64,000 bases of DNA from an uncultured Chlamydiae bacterium. GTDB lineage: Bacteria > Chlamydiota > Chlamydiia > Chlamydiales > SM23-39. Below are positions 1 to 9,383 of this stretch, piece by piece. Position numbers and translations under genes: made by a program. Below the pieces are notes generated by a model, which did no database searches, had not been told where the DNA came from, and worked only from the letters and a program-made list of their open reading frames with translations. Location of the stretch: positions 40,764 through 104,763 of the forward strand of contig CAITMJ010000030.1 of NCBI GenBank assembly GCA_903893545.1, written 5' to 3'. The first letter of the stretch is position 1. Every line of letters starts with the position of its first letter.

Positions 1-1
1 G

Positions 2-1390
2 CTAAAAGTCGGCGTGATGTTTTCCGGAGGACAAGCAGCCGGTGGGCACAATGTCCTGACTGGTTTATTCGATGCGCTCTCCCCTCATTCCACCCTCATC
101 GGTTTCTTGAATGGATTTTCTGGAATTCTCGACAATCAATACATCGAACTAAAAAAACCGCAGATCGATAGCGTCCGCAATCAAGGTGGATTTGATCTCA
201 TTGGAACGGGAAGAACAAAAGTAGAAACGGACGAGCAACTAAAAAAAGCGGCCTCTACTGTAAAGCACCATCGCTTAGATGCGATTGTAGTGATCGGCGG
301 CGATGATTCAAACACCAATAGCGCAGTGCTTGCGGAATATTTTTTGCAGCAAGGGCTCCACACAAAAGTCATTGGAGTACCGAAGACAATCGATGGAGAT
401 CTTCGCAGTAAAGACATCGATATTTCCTTTGGCTTTGATAGCGCGTGTAAAACCTATTCGGAACTGATTGGAAATATTGCGCGCGATGCGCTTTCTTCGA
501 AAAAGTATTACCACTTCATCAAGCTGATGGGAAGATCTGCCTCCCACATCGCCCTCGAATGCGCCCTTGCAGTGCAAGTCAATTTAACGCTGATTGGGGA
601 AGAAAAACTGACACTCGAAGAGATCGTACAAAGGATTGTCGATTTGATCGTGCAAAGATACAGGGCAAAAAAAGAGTACGGTATCGTGCTCATCCCAGAA
701 GGGATCATCGAATTTATCCCAGAAATGCGAAATTTAATCGCGGCGCTAAATCATCTTTTAGCCGAAGGGAACGCCCCTATAGAAAACGTCGTCCCTCTTT
801 TGAAAAAAGAAGAGAGACAAACCTATTTAAAGCTGCCAGAGAGAATCCAAGCGCAGCTCCTTTTAGAGCGCGATCCGCATGGAAATATCAATGTGTCTCA
901 AATTGAAACAGAGACCCTCTTTGTCGATCTTGTCAAAACACGGCTCAAGGAACTTTCCTTTAAAGGCTCCTTCAATGCACTGCAGCATTTTTTTGGCTAT
1001 GAAGGGAGATCGTGCCTACCTTCTAACTTCGATGCGAATTATGGATATGCATTGGGACGCCTAGCTGCGCTAGGAGCAGAGGAAGGTCTTACGGGGGTTA
1101 TCTGCGCGATCCGCAATCTCTCTAAATCCGCCGATCAGTGGGAGATGAAATTTGTCCCTATCGTCCAACTCATGCGCCTGGAAGTGCGGCATGCAAAACG
1201 GAAGCCAGTGATCGAAAAAGCACTCGTAGACCTGAAAGGCGCGCCGTATTTACATTATCTCCGAAAGAAAACAGATTGGGAAATTGACGATCATTACATT
1301 TACCCTGGGCCGATCCAATTTTTCGGCGACCCCGAGCTCACAGACTCTTGCCCGATCACACTCTCTTATTCGAAATCGGTTTCTAGCTGA
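2..1390 (+). CDS. pfp: PPi-dependent phosphofructokinase, 5' end outside window
   Basis: Diphosphate-fructose-6-phosphate 1-phosphotransferase, which reversibly phosphorylates fructose-6-phosphate in glycolysis using pyrophosphate. The reading frame is already open at base 2, and the visible start [17 protein letters not shown] is the family's phosphate-binding loop, so the true start lies before the window. About 462 residues are visible against about 550 for the long PPi type. Seen: GGDDSNTN, where the second Asp marks PPi rather than ATP use; PKTIDGD, with the Lys typical of PPi enzymes; and [14 protein letters not shown] for sugar-phosphate binding. The 3' end overlaps the converging MATE gene by about 25 bases. 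PPi-type PFK is the usual form in Chlamydiae (family knowledge). Confidence 0.93.
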   Translation, partial: LKVGVMFSGGQAAGGHNVLTGLFDALSPHSTLIGFLNGFSGILDNQYIELKKPQIDSVRNQGGFDLIGTGRTKVETDEQLKKAASTVKHHRLDAIVVIGGDDSNTNSAVLAEYFLQQGLHTKVIGVPKTIDGDLRSKDIDISFGFDSACKTYSELIGNIARDALSSKKYYHFIKLMGRSASHIALECALAVQVNLTLIGEEKLTLEEIVQRIVDLIVQRYRAKKEYGIVLIPEGIIEFIPEMRNLIAALNHLLAEGNAPIENVVPLLKKEERQTYLKLPERIQAQLLLERDPHGNINVSQIETETLFVDLVKTRLKELSFKGSFNALQHFFGYEGRSCLPSNFDANYGYALGRLAALGAEEGLTGVICAIRNLSKSADQWEMKFVPIVQLMRLEVRHAKRKPVIEKALVDLKGAPYLHYLRKKTDWEIDDHYIYPGPIQFFGDPELTDSCPITLSYSKSVSS

Positions 1391-2766
1391 GTCTTTTCTT
1401 TGATTAACTCGATGCTTCTCCAAGCGCCGCGTTTGAAGCGGACCCAATAGACGCCGAGAAGGAGCATGCTATAGAAGACTGTAAGAATCCAGGCGGTTTC
1501 TACTGGAAGGTTTTGGCGCACGACGATGAGATAGACGGGCAGCAGTAAGAAAATCCAAACCGAAAGAGATCCGGCTATGAGCAAAAAGAGAGTGTCTCCC
1601 GCAGCGACGAGAATCCCCGAAAGGGTCCAGCGAAACCCTTCAAAGAACATGTAGATAAACGCACAAGTCATGCAAGTCTTTAGCGTGGCGAGCATAGAAG
1701 GATCGATCGATTCTGAATGCTCGAAGAATAAAAGACGCACAGTATCTTGCGGATCAACGACGAGAAAAATCGCTGTCACGAACGCAAAGCAAAGAAGTAA
1801 GACTGTGCCCGCCCTGAGGACCTTGGAGATCAGTTCTTGTTTGCCTGCGCCGATCATATTTCCCGCAACAGCAGCGCTTCCACGACTCAGACCGTCGCAG
1901 AAAAAAGAGAGGAGGATCGTAAAGCTTTGGCAAATGCTCGAAATAGTGATGTGCTTTTCAGAAAGGGAAGTCATCATCCAAAAGAACACAGCCCAGCCTA
2001 CAATCTCAAGGCAGCAAAAAATTCCTTGCGGGATGCCGACTCGAAGACATCGACTCATCTCCTTCCAATCAAATTTCCAATTGCCGGTGCCAAAATTATC
2101 CCGATTCCTCTTGCGAAGGAAAAGGAATGCAAGCATTGCAGCTTCTAGAAAATAGCCAGTGCAAGTAGCGATGGCCGCCCCCTGGATCCCAAGTTCTGGA
2201 ACAAAGCCGGGCACGCCAAAAATCAACGCCCAATCGAGGCAAATATTGACGAGGTTCGCAAAGATCGCGAGCCAAATCATCACAGCAGTTCTCCCCTGAC
2301 CAATAAAAAATCCTGCAAAAGAGGTCAAAAGGGCATAGCTCGGGCCAAAGAACATGAGCCAGCGGAAGTAGGTAATTTCTGAGGAAGCGTAAGCGTCGCC
2401 GGCAAAAATAGCGGGCCCGCCCCAAAGCCCGAGCGGAATAAAAAGAACGAGGGAAAAGAAAGCGAGCCAAATCATTTGCCAGACAGGCACGCCGAGCTTA
2501 TCGTATCTCTTAGCGCCATTATATTGAGCGACAAACACTTCCGACATGGCCGTGATCATACCGAATCCGCCCATCATCGCCCACGCGATCGTACCCGCAT
2601 TGACCGACGCATTGAGCGACGACAGCGAATAGTGCGCAAGGAAAATCCGGTCTGTAAAAATCATCAAAAGAGAAGCGAATGTGGATATCATTAAAGGCAA
2701 TGATATACTCCACAACTCCCGGATGCTTCCCTCCGGATGCCGTGTTAGGCTCGAAGAATGTTTCAT
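1366..2766 (-). CDS. MATE-family multidrug/cation exporter
   Basis: Integral inner-membrane antiporter of the MATE (NorM/DinF-like) family, expected to export drugs or metabolites using a Na+ or H+ gradient. About 466 residues, the family's usual size, with about 12 hydrophobic segments. The N-terminal region [19 protein letters not shown] followed by DRIFLAHYS is the MATE signature start, and the central repeat [16 protein letters not shown] fits the second half. I chose the ATG at 2766. A TTG at 2790, with AAGG about 7 nt upstream, would add eight residues and cannot be excluded. It is transcribed divergently from the MBL-fold gene and converges with the phosphofructokinase gene. Substrate unknown. 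Confidence 0.9.
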   Translation of the reverse strand: MKHSSSLTRHPEGSIRELWSISLPLMISTFASLLMIFTDRIFLAHYSLSSLNASVNAGTIAWAMMGGFGMITAMSEVFVAQYNGAKRYDKLGVPVWQMIWLAFFSLVLFIPLGLWGGPAIFAGDAYASSEITYFRWLMFFGPSYALLTSFAGFFIGQGRTAVMIWLAIFANLVNICLDWALIFGVPGFVPELGIQGAAIATCTGYFLEAAMLAFLFLRKRNRDNFGTGNWKFDWKEMSRCLRVGIPQGIFCCLEIVGWAVFFWMMTSLSEKHITISSICQSFTILLSFFCDGLSRGSAAVAGNMIGAGKQELISKVLRAGTVLLLCFAFVTAIFLVVDPQDTVRLLFFEHSESIDPSMLATLKTCMTCAFIYMFFEGFRWTLSGILVAAGDTLFLLIAGSLSVWIFLLLPVYLIVVRQNLPVETAWILTVFYSMLLLGVYWVRFKRGAWRSIELIKEKTQLETDFE

Positions 2767-2912
2767 AGATTTGACCCGACTATACCACAAAGAACCTTAA
2801 AAAGCTTGCCCTACACGAGATTTCTCACCTTAAATACTTAATTATTAGCAATTTAAAAACAAACAGAGAGAATGACTCTTGTGCGAAAATGTAAATTGTT
2901 TATTTTGCGGTT

Positions 2913-3887
2913 ATGCGAGAAGAATATTCACCCTGTCCTGAGCAAGACGGCCGATTCGTCAACCAGCACTTAAAAGAAGAGCTTAGAGGCTTTTGGGATT
3001 TTGTGCTTTGGAAAATGGGCAAATACAACGATCTAGATCTCACCGAGCCACCTCCAGACATCTTTTCTTACCCTTCTTCCCTCAAGCTTTACAATCCATC
3101 CAACCCCTCCGCTGTCTGGGTTGGGCACAGCACTTATTTGGTCGATACAGGGGCGGGAAAATTTCTCACTGACCCGGTTTGGAATCAATACTGTTCTCCT
3201 GTCCCTTTGCAAGTATTTGCTAGGAAAAGTAGCCCCCCTTTTTCGCTCCAGGCGCTGCCGAAATTAACAGCGATCTTAATCTCGCACAACCATTACGACC
3301 ACCTCGACGACCGCGCCATCCAAACACTCTTTTCCCTGCAACCTCATCTCCAGTGGTTCGTGCCCAAAAGACTCTCGCCCTGGTTTAAGCGGCGCGGCAT
3401 CTCTTGCCATGAGCTCGATTGGTGGCAAACCTGGGAAGGAGAAGGGCATCGGATTACCGCCGTCCCTTCGCAACATTTTTCCGGACGCACCCTCTTTGAC
3501 AAGAACAAAACTCTTTGGAATGGATACGTCGTTGAGGAGATAGCTACCGGCAAGACATTCTATTTTGTCGGAGATACCGGATATAATCCCTTCCATTTCA
3601 AACAGATTGGGAAGCGTTTTCCCAAGATCGACCTCAGCCTCATTCCCATAGGCACATATGTGCCGAAAAAATTCATGTCCCCAGTCCACTGCAGTCCCTA
3701 TGAAGCGGTCGAGATTCACCTCGACGTCAAGTCCCGCTTTAGTTTGGGGATGCATTGGAATACCTTTCGCCTCTCTGATGAGCCTCTTGAGAGGCCTCCC
3801 TACGATCTTTATCTAGCTATGAAAGAAAAAAAGCTCCCCTTCGACACATTTCTTCCGATTGAGATCGGCGCTCCCATCAATTGGTAA
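2913..3887 (+). CDS. MBL-fold metal-dependent hydrolase (UlaG/NAPE-PLD-like)
   Basis: Zinc-dependent hydrolase of the metallo-beta-lactamase superfamily, 324 residues. The order of motifs fits the NAPE-PLD/UlaG-like branch: VGHSTYLVDTGAGKFLTDPVW near residue 70, the metal motif HNHYDHLD near residue 128, a third metal region VGDTGYNPFHF near residue 220, and the C-terminal HWNTFRLSDEPLERPP. Members of this branch act on phosphodiesters or lactones, and some act on N-acyl phospholipids. No signal peptide, so probably cytoplasmic. No strong Shine-Dalgarno sequence is visible before the ATG. Exact substrate unknown. Confidence 0.85.
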   Translation: MREEYSPCPEQDGRFVNQHLKEELRGFWDFVLWKMGKYNDLDLTEPPPDIFSYPSSLKLYNPSNPSAVWVGHSTYLVDTGAGKFLTDPVWNQYCSPVPLQVFARKSSPPFSLQALPKLTAILISHNHYDHLDDRAIQTLFSLQPHLQWFVPKRLSPWFKRRGISCHELDWWQTWEGEGHRITAVPSQHFSGRTLFDKNKTLWNGYVVEEIATGKTFYFVGDTGYNPFHFKQIGKRFPKIDLSLIPIGTYVPKKFMSPVHCSPYEAVEIHLDVKSRFSLGMHWNTFRLSDEPLERPPYDLYLAMKEKKLPFDTFLPIEIGAPINW

Positions 3888-3929
3888 ATTGTTGAAGTAT
3901 ATTTCAGAACAAAATAAAGTTAAAAGCTT

Positions 3930-4682
3930 ATGAAAATCGCTTGTTTGATCCCTGCTAGATACAATAGTTCCCGCTTTCCGGGAAAACTCCTCGCAAAGGC
4001 CCTCGGCAAGACGGTCTTGCAAAGAACGATTGAGTCGGCCCTCGGCGCCTTTGAGCCGGAGCAGCTTTTCATAGCGACCGACGATGAGCGCATTGCAAGG
4101 CATGTGGAGGAAGTGGGCGCCTCTGCCATTTGGACAGATCCATCTCACCTCAACGGGACAGATCGGATCGCCGAAGCAGTCGAGAAAACCCCAGCCCTAG
4201 AGGGCGTCGAAATCGTCGTCAATTTGCAAGGCGACCACCCATTGATTGCGCGGGCAACCCTAAAAGCCGCTGTCGACATCCTCCTCTCCGACCCAGAAGC
4301 TGTCATGTCGACTGTCGCAGCCCCATTGACTGAAAAAGAAGCTTTTTTCTCCCCGCATGTGGTCAAAACAGTGCTCGATCTCCACGGCAACGCCCTCTAC
4401 TTTAGCCGCTCCCCCCTCCCCTATTGCAAGACCGGATTGCCCCCAAAAGCATTGCAGCATATCGGTCTTTATTGCTTCCGAAGAGATTTTCTTTTAAAAT
4501 ACTCCCATCTTCCAGCCAGCCCTCTCCAAAAGATGGAGGATTTGGAACAATTAAAAGCGCTAGAACATGGCTACCGGATCAAGGTTGCAATCGTTGAAGA
4601 AACAACTATTGGCATCGACACACCGGCCGATCTGACCCAGTTAGTTAAGTTTCTAGAAAAGGAAAAAGCCAATGTCGGTTAA
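3930..4682 (+). CDS. kdsB: CMP-KDO synthetase (3-deoxy-manno-octulosonate cytidylyltransferase)
   Basis: Activates KDO with CTP to CMP-KDO, the donor for the inner core of lipopolysaccharide, in the cytoplasm. 250 residues, as usual. N-terminal nucleotide-binding motif IPARYNSSRFPGKLL, then TDDERI, a metal-site block QGDHPLIA, and the C-terminal IGIDTPADL. The QGD block normally continues with Glu (QGDEP); His here is unusual. Placed immediately before pyrG, which makes the CTP it uses. The kdsB-pyrG-yqgF order is the Chlamydia arrangement. Confidence 0.94.
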   Translation: MKIACLIPARYNSSRFPGKLLAKALGKTVLQRTIESALGAFEPEQLFIATDDERIARHVEEVGASAIWTDPSHLNGTDRIAEAVEKTPALEGVEIVVNLQGDHPLIARATLKAAVDILLSDPEAVMSTVAAPLTEKEAFFSPHVVKTVLDLHGNALYFSRSPLPYCKTGLPPKALQHIGLYCFRRDFLLKYSHLPASPLQKMEDLEQLKALEHGYRIKVAIVEETTIGIDTPADLTQLVKFLEKEKANVG

Positions 4683-4703
4683 ATTAACCCGAGGGATCAA
4701 AAG

Positions 4704-4799
4704 ATGACAATGTCCGCCAGCGAGGCAAAGCCAGATCAAAGCATAACCGGTCCGAATGAGGAAGCCATGGTAGAACCATGGTCGACGAGGGAGGATTGA
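4704..4799 (+). CDS. Possible 31-residue leader peptide of pyrG
   Basis: A short open frame fills the kdsB-pyrG gap. It starts at ATG 4704, eight bases after GAGGG (4691-4695), and its TGA (4797-4799) lies one base before the pyrG ATG. The pyrG ribosome-binding site (GGGAGG, 4789-4794) is inside its last codons, so translating it would put terminating ribosomes on the pyrG start. The product is polar and Glu/Pro-rich with no recognised domain. Whether it is translated is inference; it could be chance coding in a leader RNA. Confidence 0.35.
   Translation: MTMSASEAKPDQSITGPNEEAMVEPWSTRED
4765..4781 (+). promoter_or_regulatory. Perfect hairpin in the pyrG leader
   Basis: CCATGGT-AGA-ACCATGG forms a perfect 7-bp stem with a 3-nt loop, ending seven bases before the pyrG Shine-Dalgarno sequence. 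There is no following T-run, so it is not a standard terminator. It lies inside the possible leader ORF and could modulate translation or mark a protein-binding site. Function is inferred only from position. Confidence 0.4.
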
Positions 4800-4800
4800 T

Positions 4801-6444
4801 ATGGAGAAGCCGCAGCAAGGAGACTGTCACCTTTTGACCTCTCGGGTTAAATATATCTTTGTTACAGGGGGCGTGGTCTCCTCTCTTGGGAAAGGACTTA
4901 CTTCCGCTGCCATTGGAACCCTTTTGGAGTGCCGCGGGCAGCACATTGCCATTTTGAAACTCGATCCTTACCTCAACGTCGACCCCGGAACGATGAATCC
5001 ATTTCAGCACGGCGAAGTGTACGTGACCGATGATGGAGCCGAAACAGATCTCGATCTCGGCCATTACTATCGCTTTACCCATACTCCTCTTTCTAGAGCC
5101 TCCAATGCGACCTCTGGGCAAATTTACGACACCGTAATCAAAAAAGAGCGGCGCGGCGATTATCTCGGCAAGACCGTGCAAGTCATCCCGCATGTCACCG
5201 ATGAGATCAAAGCGAAAATCCTCGCTGTATCGCGCCAAGACCCGAAAACCCAAGTCGTCATCGTTGAAATCGGCGGCACTGTCGGCGACATCGAATCGCT
5301 CCCCTTTTTAGAAGCGATCCGCCAATTTCGGTATGAGCGGCCAAAAGACTGCATCAATATCCACCTCACCTACGTCCCCTATTTGAAAGCCGCTGGAGAG
5401 GTAAAGACAAAACCGACCCAACACTCCGTACAGGTGCTTCGCGAAATTGGGATCATGCCCGATATCATCCTCTGCCGCTGTGAAAATGCCCTCTCCGATG
5501 AGCTCAAGGCGAAAATTTCCCTCTTTTGCAGCGTCCCTGTAGACGCCGTCATCGACGAAAAAGACGTAGCCACTAGCATCTACGAAGTGCCGCTTGATTT
5601 ACACAGGCAAGGGCTCGATGCAAAGATTTGCAAAATGCTTGAGTTAGATGCAAAAAAAGCAGATCTTTCGGAGTGGGAAAAAATGCTGCAAGTCATTTTA
5701 CACCCAAAAGCCACCATCACTGTCGGCATCGTCGGAAAATACATGGAGCATCAAGACGCCTATAAATCGGTCTTTGAAGCTCTGCACCACGCCGCAATCG
5801 CCGCAGGCGTTCACCTCAAAATCCGCAAGTTTGAATCCGATCGGATCGTCGAAAATGGAGACGTAGAAAAAGCGATTGGCGGCTGCGATGGATACCTCGT
5901 CCCGGGAGGTTTTGGTGAACGGGGCTGGGAAGGAAAAGTACTGACGGCAAAGTATTGCCGCGAAAAGAAAATCCCCTATTTTGGACTCTGCCTCGGCATG
6001 CAGGTCATGATCGTCGAGTTTGCGCGCCATGTGCTGCACCTAAACGACTCCCATTCGACAGAAGTAAACCCCAATACAACCGATCCAGTCATCTCGATGC
6101 TCTCCGAGCAAAGAGGAATCAAAGAGCTCGGCGGTACGATGCGTCTAGGATCTTATCCTTGCGCGCTCAAACCCAATACCCTCGCTTACAACTGCTATGG
6201 AAAAGGACTCATTCATGAGCGGCATCGCCACCGCTATGAATTCAATAACACCTACAAAGATGCCTTTGAAAAAGCGGGCATGGTCTTTTCAGGGACAATG
6301 GAAGATGGCCTTCTCTGCGAAATCTCCGAGATTGCAGGTCATCCATGGATGCTTGGAGTCCAATTCCATCCAGAATTCAAATCCAAACCGCTCGAACCCC
6401 ATCCCCTCTTCCGAGACTTTATCCAAACATTAGTCAAAGCATGA
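4801..6444 (+). CDS. pyrG: CTP synthase
   Basis: Makes CTP from UTP, ATP and glutamine. 547 residues, the normal size. The amidoligase half begins YIFVTGGVVSSLGKGLTSAA with its P-loop and contains DPYLNVDPGTMNPFQHGEV. The glutaminase half carries the nucleophile in GLCLGMQ (Cys near residue 397) and the His/Glu pair in FHPEFKSKP (near residue 522). A strong Shine-Dalgarno GGGAGG at 4789-4794 supports this ATG, giving about ten residues before the first conserved strand. The stop overlaps the ruvX start (ATGA), opening a long coupled operon. Confidence 0.97.
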   Translation: MEKPQQGDCHLLTSRVKYIFVTGGVVSSLGKGLTSAAIGTLLECRGQHIAILKLDPYLNVDPGTMNPFQHGEVYVTDDGAETDLDLGHYYRFTHTPLSRASNATSGQIYDTVIKKERRGDYLGKTVQVIPHVTDEIKAKILAVSRQDPKTQVVIVEIGGTVGDIESLPFLEAIRQFRYERPKDCINIHLTYVPYLKAAGEVKTKPTQHSVQVLREIGIMPDIILCRCENALSDELKAKISLFCSVPVDAVIDEKDVATSIYEVPLDLHRQGLDAKICKMLELDAKKADLSEWEKMLQVILHPKATITVGIVGKYMEHQDAYKSVFEALHHAAIAAGVHLKIRKFESDRIVENGDVEKAIGGCDGYLVPGGFGERGWEGKVLTAKYCREKKIPYFGLCLGMQVMIVEFARHVLHLNDSHSTEVNPNTTDPVISMLSEQRGIKELGGTMRLGSYPCALKPNTLAYNCYGKGLIHERHRHRYEFNNTYKDAFEKAGMVFSGTMEDGLLCEISEIAGHPWMLGVQFHPEFKSKPLEPHPLFRDFIQTLVKA

Positions 6445-6842
6445 GAATCGCAGCGATTGACTGGGGAGCAAAACGAATTGGAATCGCCCTTTCCGACGAG
6501 CGTAAAAAAGTTGCCCTGCCCCTCTTGACAGTTCCCGGAGGAAAACAGGGAGCGGCCGTTGTAGCCAAAGTCCTCGCTTCAAAACAAGTAGAGCTCATCC
6601 TCGTAGGCCTTCCCCTTCTTTTAAACGGGAAAGAAGGAGACTCAGCCATTGCCGTAAAGCTCTTTGCCAAAGAACTAGAAACATTGAGCCAGACGCCTAT
6701 CAAACTAATCGACGAGCGGTTTTCCAGCAAAATCGCAGATCAGAGTTTAAGAGAGATTCATTTGAAGAGAAAATCAAGAACAGAGAAGATGGACGTAACG
6801 GCAGCTACAATGCTTTTGCAAGGATACCTCGACTACTTATGA
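6441..6842 (+). CDS. ruvX: RuvX/YqgF pre-16S rRNA nuclease
   Basis: RNase H-fold nuclease of the YqgF family, implicated in 16S rRNA 5'-end maturation and predicted earlier as a Holliday-junction resolvase. 133 residues. Visible motifs are the N-terminal AAIDWGAKRIGIALSD with the first catalytic Asp, VGLPLLLNGKEGDSA, and the late block DERFSSKIAD. The ATG at 6441 overlaps the pyrG stop by four bases and gives the standard length; longer in-frame extension is just pyrG shadow. The stop overlaps the nadA start by four bases. Confidence 0.94.
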   Translation: MRIAAIDWGAKRIGIALSDERKKVALPLLTVPGGKQGAAVVAKVLASKQVELILVGLPLLLNGKEGDSAIAVKLFAKELETLSQTPIKLIDERFSSKIADQSLREIHLKRKSRTEKMDVTAATMLLQGYLDYL

Positions 6843-7855
6843 CTCCCGAAAGTCTTTATGAAAAGCTTTCTAAGATTATTGTCGACCATCCCCTTTGCAG
6901 ATATTCCTTAGAAAAATGTCGCTCTCTTGCCCCATCTATCAACCGCATCTTAGAGCTTAAACAAGAAAAAAACGCCGTTATCCTCGCCCACACCTACGTC
7001 CATCCAGACATCGTCTATGGCGTGGCCGACCACGTAGGCGATTCTTACGCTCTCTCAAAAGCCGCCTGCCAAACAACTGCAGACACCATCGTCTTTCCCT
7101 CCGTTCGGTTCATGGCAGAAACCGCCAAAATCTTAAATCCCGACAAGACAGTCATCGACCCCAATCCCAATGGAGGATGCTCTCTTGCCGACAGCATCGA
7201 TGAAAAGACCGTGCTACGCCTCCGAGATAAACATCCCCACCACACCTTTGTCTGCTACATCAACACCACGGCCGCTGTAAAAGCGGCCTCAGATATCTGC
7301 GTCACCTCGTCGAACGTCTATCGCATCTTAGAAAAAATCCCCAACGACAAGATCTATTTCCTTCCCGACCAGTACATGGGGGAAAACGCCAAAAATTGGC
7401 TCAAAAAACGAGGGATTGAAAAAGAGATCCTCGTCTATCCTGGCTCCTGCTACGTCCACGAAGAATTTGAGCCGGAGGCGATCGACCTTCTTCGCATGCA
7501 GCACGAAAATGCGATCGTGATTGCCCATCCTGAATGCAAGCCAGAGGTAATTGCAAAAGCGGATATGATCGGCTCTACAAGCGATATGCAAAAATTTGTC
7601 GAAGAGCGCCAAGTGGAAAAACGCCCCTTCCTTCTTTTGACCGAATGCGGCGTCGCCTCTCGCGTCAATGCAGAAGTGCCAGAGGCGCGCCTTGTCGGCG
7701 GCTGCACACTCTGCAAATACATGCGATCGAACTCTCTTGCCGCCATTGAAGAAGCCCTTGAAAATCCAAAACCTCATCAACTCATAGACATCGAGCCCAG
7801 CATCAGAAAGCGGGCCGCAAAGACCCTTGAAAGGATGTTTGAATATGCAAAGTAA
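6839..7855 (+). CDS. nadA: Quinolinate synthase A
   Basis: 4Fe-4S enzyme that condenses iminoaspartate with dihydroxyacetone phosphate to quinolinate in de novo NAD synthesis. 338 residues. Seen: AHTYVHPDIV, FMAETAKIL, and three conserved cysteine sites in GGCSLADS, PGSCYVHEEF and GGCTLCKYMRSNSL that fit the cluster ligands. It overlaps ruvX by four bases and zwf by eleven, so it is embedded in a coupled operon between genes that are adjacent in Chlamydia. No nadB or nadC is present in the window, so where its substrate and product connect is open. Confidence 0.94.
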   Translation: MTPESLYEKLSKIIVDHPLCRYSLEKCRSLAPSINRILELKQEKNAVILAHTYVHPDIVYGVADHVGDSYALSKAACQTTADTIVFPSVRFMAETAKILNPDKTVIDPNPNGGCSLADSIDEKTVLRLRDKHPHHTFVCYINTTAAVKAASDICVTSSNVYRILEKIPNDKIYFLPDQYMGENAKNWLKKRGIEKEILVYPGSCYVHEEFEPEAIDLLRMQHENAIVIAHPECKPEVIAKADMIGSTSDMQKFVEERQVEKRPFLLLTECGVASRVNAEVPEARLVGGCTLCKYMRSNSLAAIEEALENPKPHQLIDIEPSIRKRAAKTLERMFEYAK

Positions 7856-9383
7856 TAATCATCCACTCTCTGAAGAGGGCCACACGACCCGAAATATCGA
7901 TCCGTGCATCCTCGTGATTTTTGGCGCAACGGGAGACCTTACCAGCCGCAAACTCGCCCCCGCTCTCTATAACCTGGGAAAAGACGGCCTCCTCCCCCCC
8001 AATTTTGCCTGCGTCGGTTTTGCGCGCCGCGAAAAAACGCACGAAGAGTTTCGCCAAGATGTGAAAAAAGACATCAGCACCTTTTCCCGGATTAAACCGA
8101 TCGACGAAGGGTTTTGGCAAAACTTTCACGAACAAATCTTCTACCACCAGTCGGAATTTGACGATGATGCGGGCTACGTTCGTCTGGCATCCTTTCTAAA
8201 ACAGCTCGACTCCCAGTTTGCCACACGCGCAAACCGCGTCTTTTATCTCTCCGTACAGCCGAAATACTTTCCGATGATCATCGAAAAGCTAAAAAAACAT
8301 GGGATGATCTACGATCCGCACGATCACACAAAATGGTCTCGCGTGATCATCGAAAAACCCTTTGGCCACGACCTCGCATCGGCCGCAGCTCTTCAAGCCC
8401 AAATCTCAGAAAATCTCGACGAATCCCAAACCTATCGAATCGACCATTACCTCGGCAAAGAAACCGTTCAAAATCTCTTGGTCTTCCGCTTTGCCAACTC
8501 CATCTTCGAATCGCTCTGGAATTATAAACACATCGACCATGTGCAAATCACTGTCGCCGAAGAGATCGGCATCGGCTCGCGCGGCAACTTCTTTGAAGAA
8601 GAAGGCCTCCTTCGCGACATCGTGCAAAACCACATGATGCAGCTCCTATCCCACGTTGCGATGGAACCTCCTGTCAACCTCTCGGCCAGCGGCATCCGCG
8701 ATGAGAAAGTCAAAGTGCTCCAATCGGTTCGCCCTCTCACTGAAGCAGACTTTAAAGAGTGGGTTGTCCGCGGACAATATGGCCCAGGATTTATCAACGG
8801 TCAATCTGCAGCCGGCTACCGCCAAGAAAAAGACGTCCACAAAGATTCTCCCATCGAAACATTTCTCGCCATGCGCCTTTTCATCGATAACTGGCGTTGG
8901 GCCGGAGTCCCTTTTTATCTTCGCGGAGGCAAACGGCTTCCCAAAAGAGGCACTGAAATCGCCATCATCTTCAAAGACGCTCCCGGCGTTCTTTTCCAGC
9001 AAAGAGAACACCCCAACCTCCCGAACGTTTTGGCCATGAGGATCCAACCCGACGAAGGGATCGCCATGCGGATCAATTGCAAAGTGCCAGGCCCCTCGAG
9101 CCCGATTCAGCCCGTGAAAATGGACTTTCGCTACGGCTCTTATTTTGGACAAACCCCTCCAGAAGCCTACGAGCGGCTCATTTGGGAGTGCATTTTGGGC
9201 GATAGCACCCTCTTTGCCCGGAGCGACGAAGTTTCAGAATCGTGGTCGATTCTCACCCCCGTTCTCGAGTATTGGGCCGCCCATCCGCCCAAACACTTCC
9301 CCAACTATCCTTGCGGCTCGTGGGGACCAAAAGAAGCCGATGAGATGATCGCAAAAGATGGCCGAAGCTGGAGAATTCTGTGA
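7845..9383 (+). CDS. zwf: Glucose-6-phosphate 1-dehydrogenase
   Basis: First enzyme of the oxidative pentose phosphate pathway, reducing NADP+. 512 residues. Nucleotide-binding N-terminus VIFGATGDLTSRKLAPALYN; the catalytic block RIDHYLGKETVQNLL near residue 200; and FYLRGGKRLPKRGTEI. The ATG at 7845 has AAGGA nine bases upstream. An in-frame TTG at 7827 exists but lies before that site, so it was rejected. It overlaps the nadA end by eleven bases, and its stop overlaps the opcA GTG start (GTGA). The zwf-opcA-pgl order keeps the three related steps together. Confidence 0.96.
   Translation: MQSNNHPLSEEGHTTRNIDPCILVIFGATGDLTSRKLAPALYNLGKDGLLPPNFACVGFARREKTHEEFRQDVKKDISTFSRIKPIDEGFWQNFHEQIFYHQSEFDDDAGYVRLASFLKQLDSQFATRANRVFYLSVQPKYFPMIIEKLKKHGMIYDPHDHTKWSRVIIEKPFGHDLASAAALQAQISENLDESQTYRIDHYLGKETVQNLLVFRFANSIFESLWNYKHIDHVQITVAEEIGIGSRGNFFEEEGLLRDIVQNHMMQLLSHVAMEPPVNLSASGIRDEKVKVLQSVRPLTEADFKEWVVRGQYGPGFINGQSAAGYRQEKDVHKDSPIETFLAMRLFIDNWRWAGVPFYLRGGKRLPKRGTEIAIIFKDAPGVLFQQREHPNLPNVLAMRIQPDEGIAMRINCKVPGPSSPIQPVKMDFRYGSYFGQTPPEAYERLIWECILGDSTLFARSDEVSESWSILTPVLEYWAAHPPKHFPNYPCGSWGPKEADEMIAKDGRSWRIL

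Noticed and set aside
3276..3755. 159-codon minus-strand frame opposite the MBL-fold hydrolase
   Set aside because: The plus-strand gene has a full motif series; the antisense product is unlike any protein.
4684..5253. 189-codon minus-strand frame opposite pyrG
   Set aside because: It is antisense to the well-conserved CTP synthase start and has no motif or start signal.
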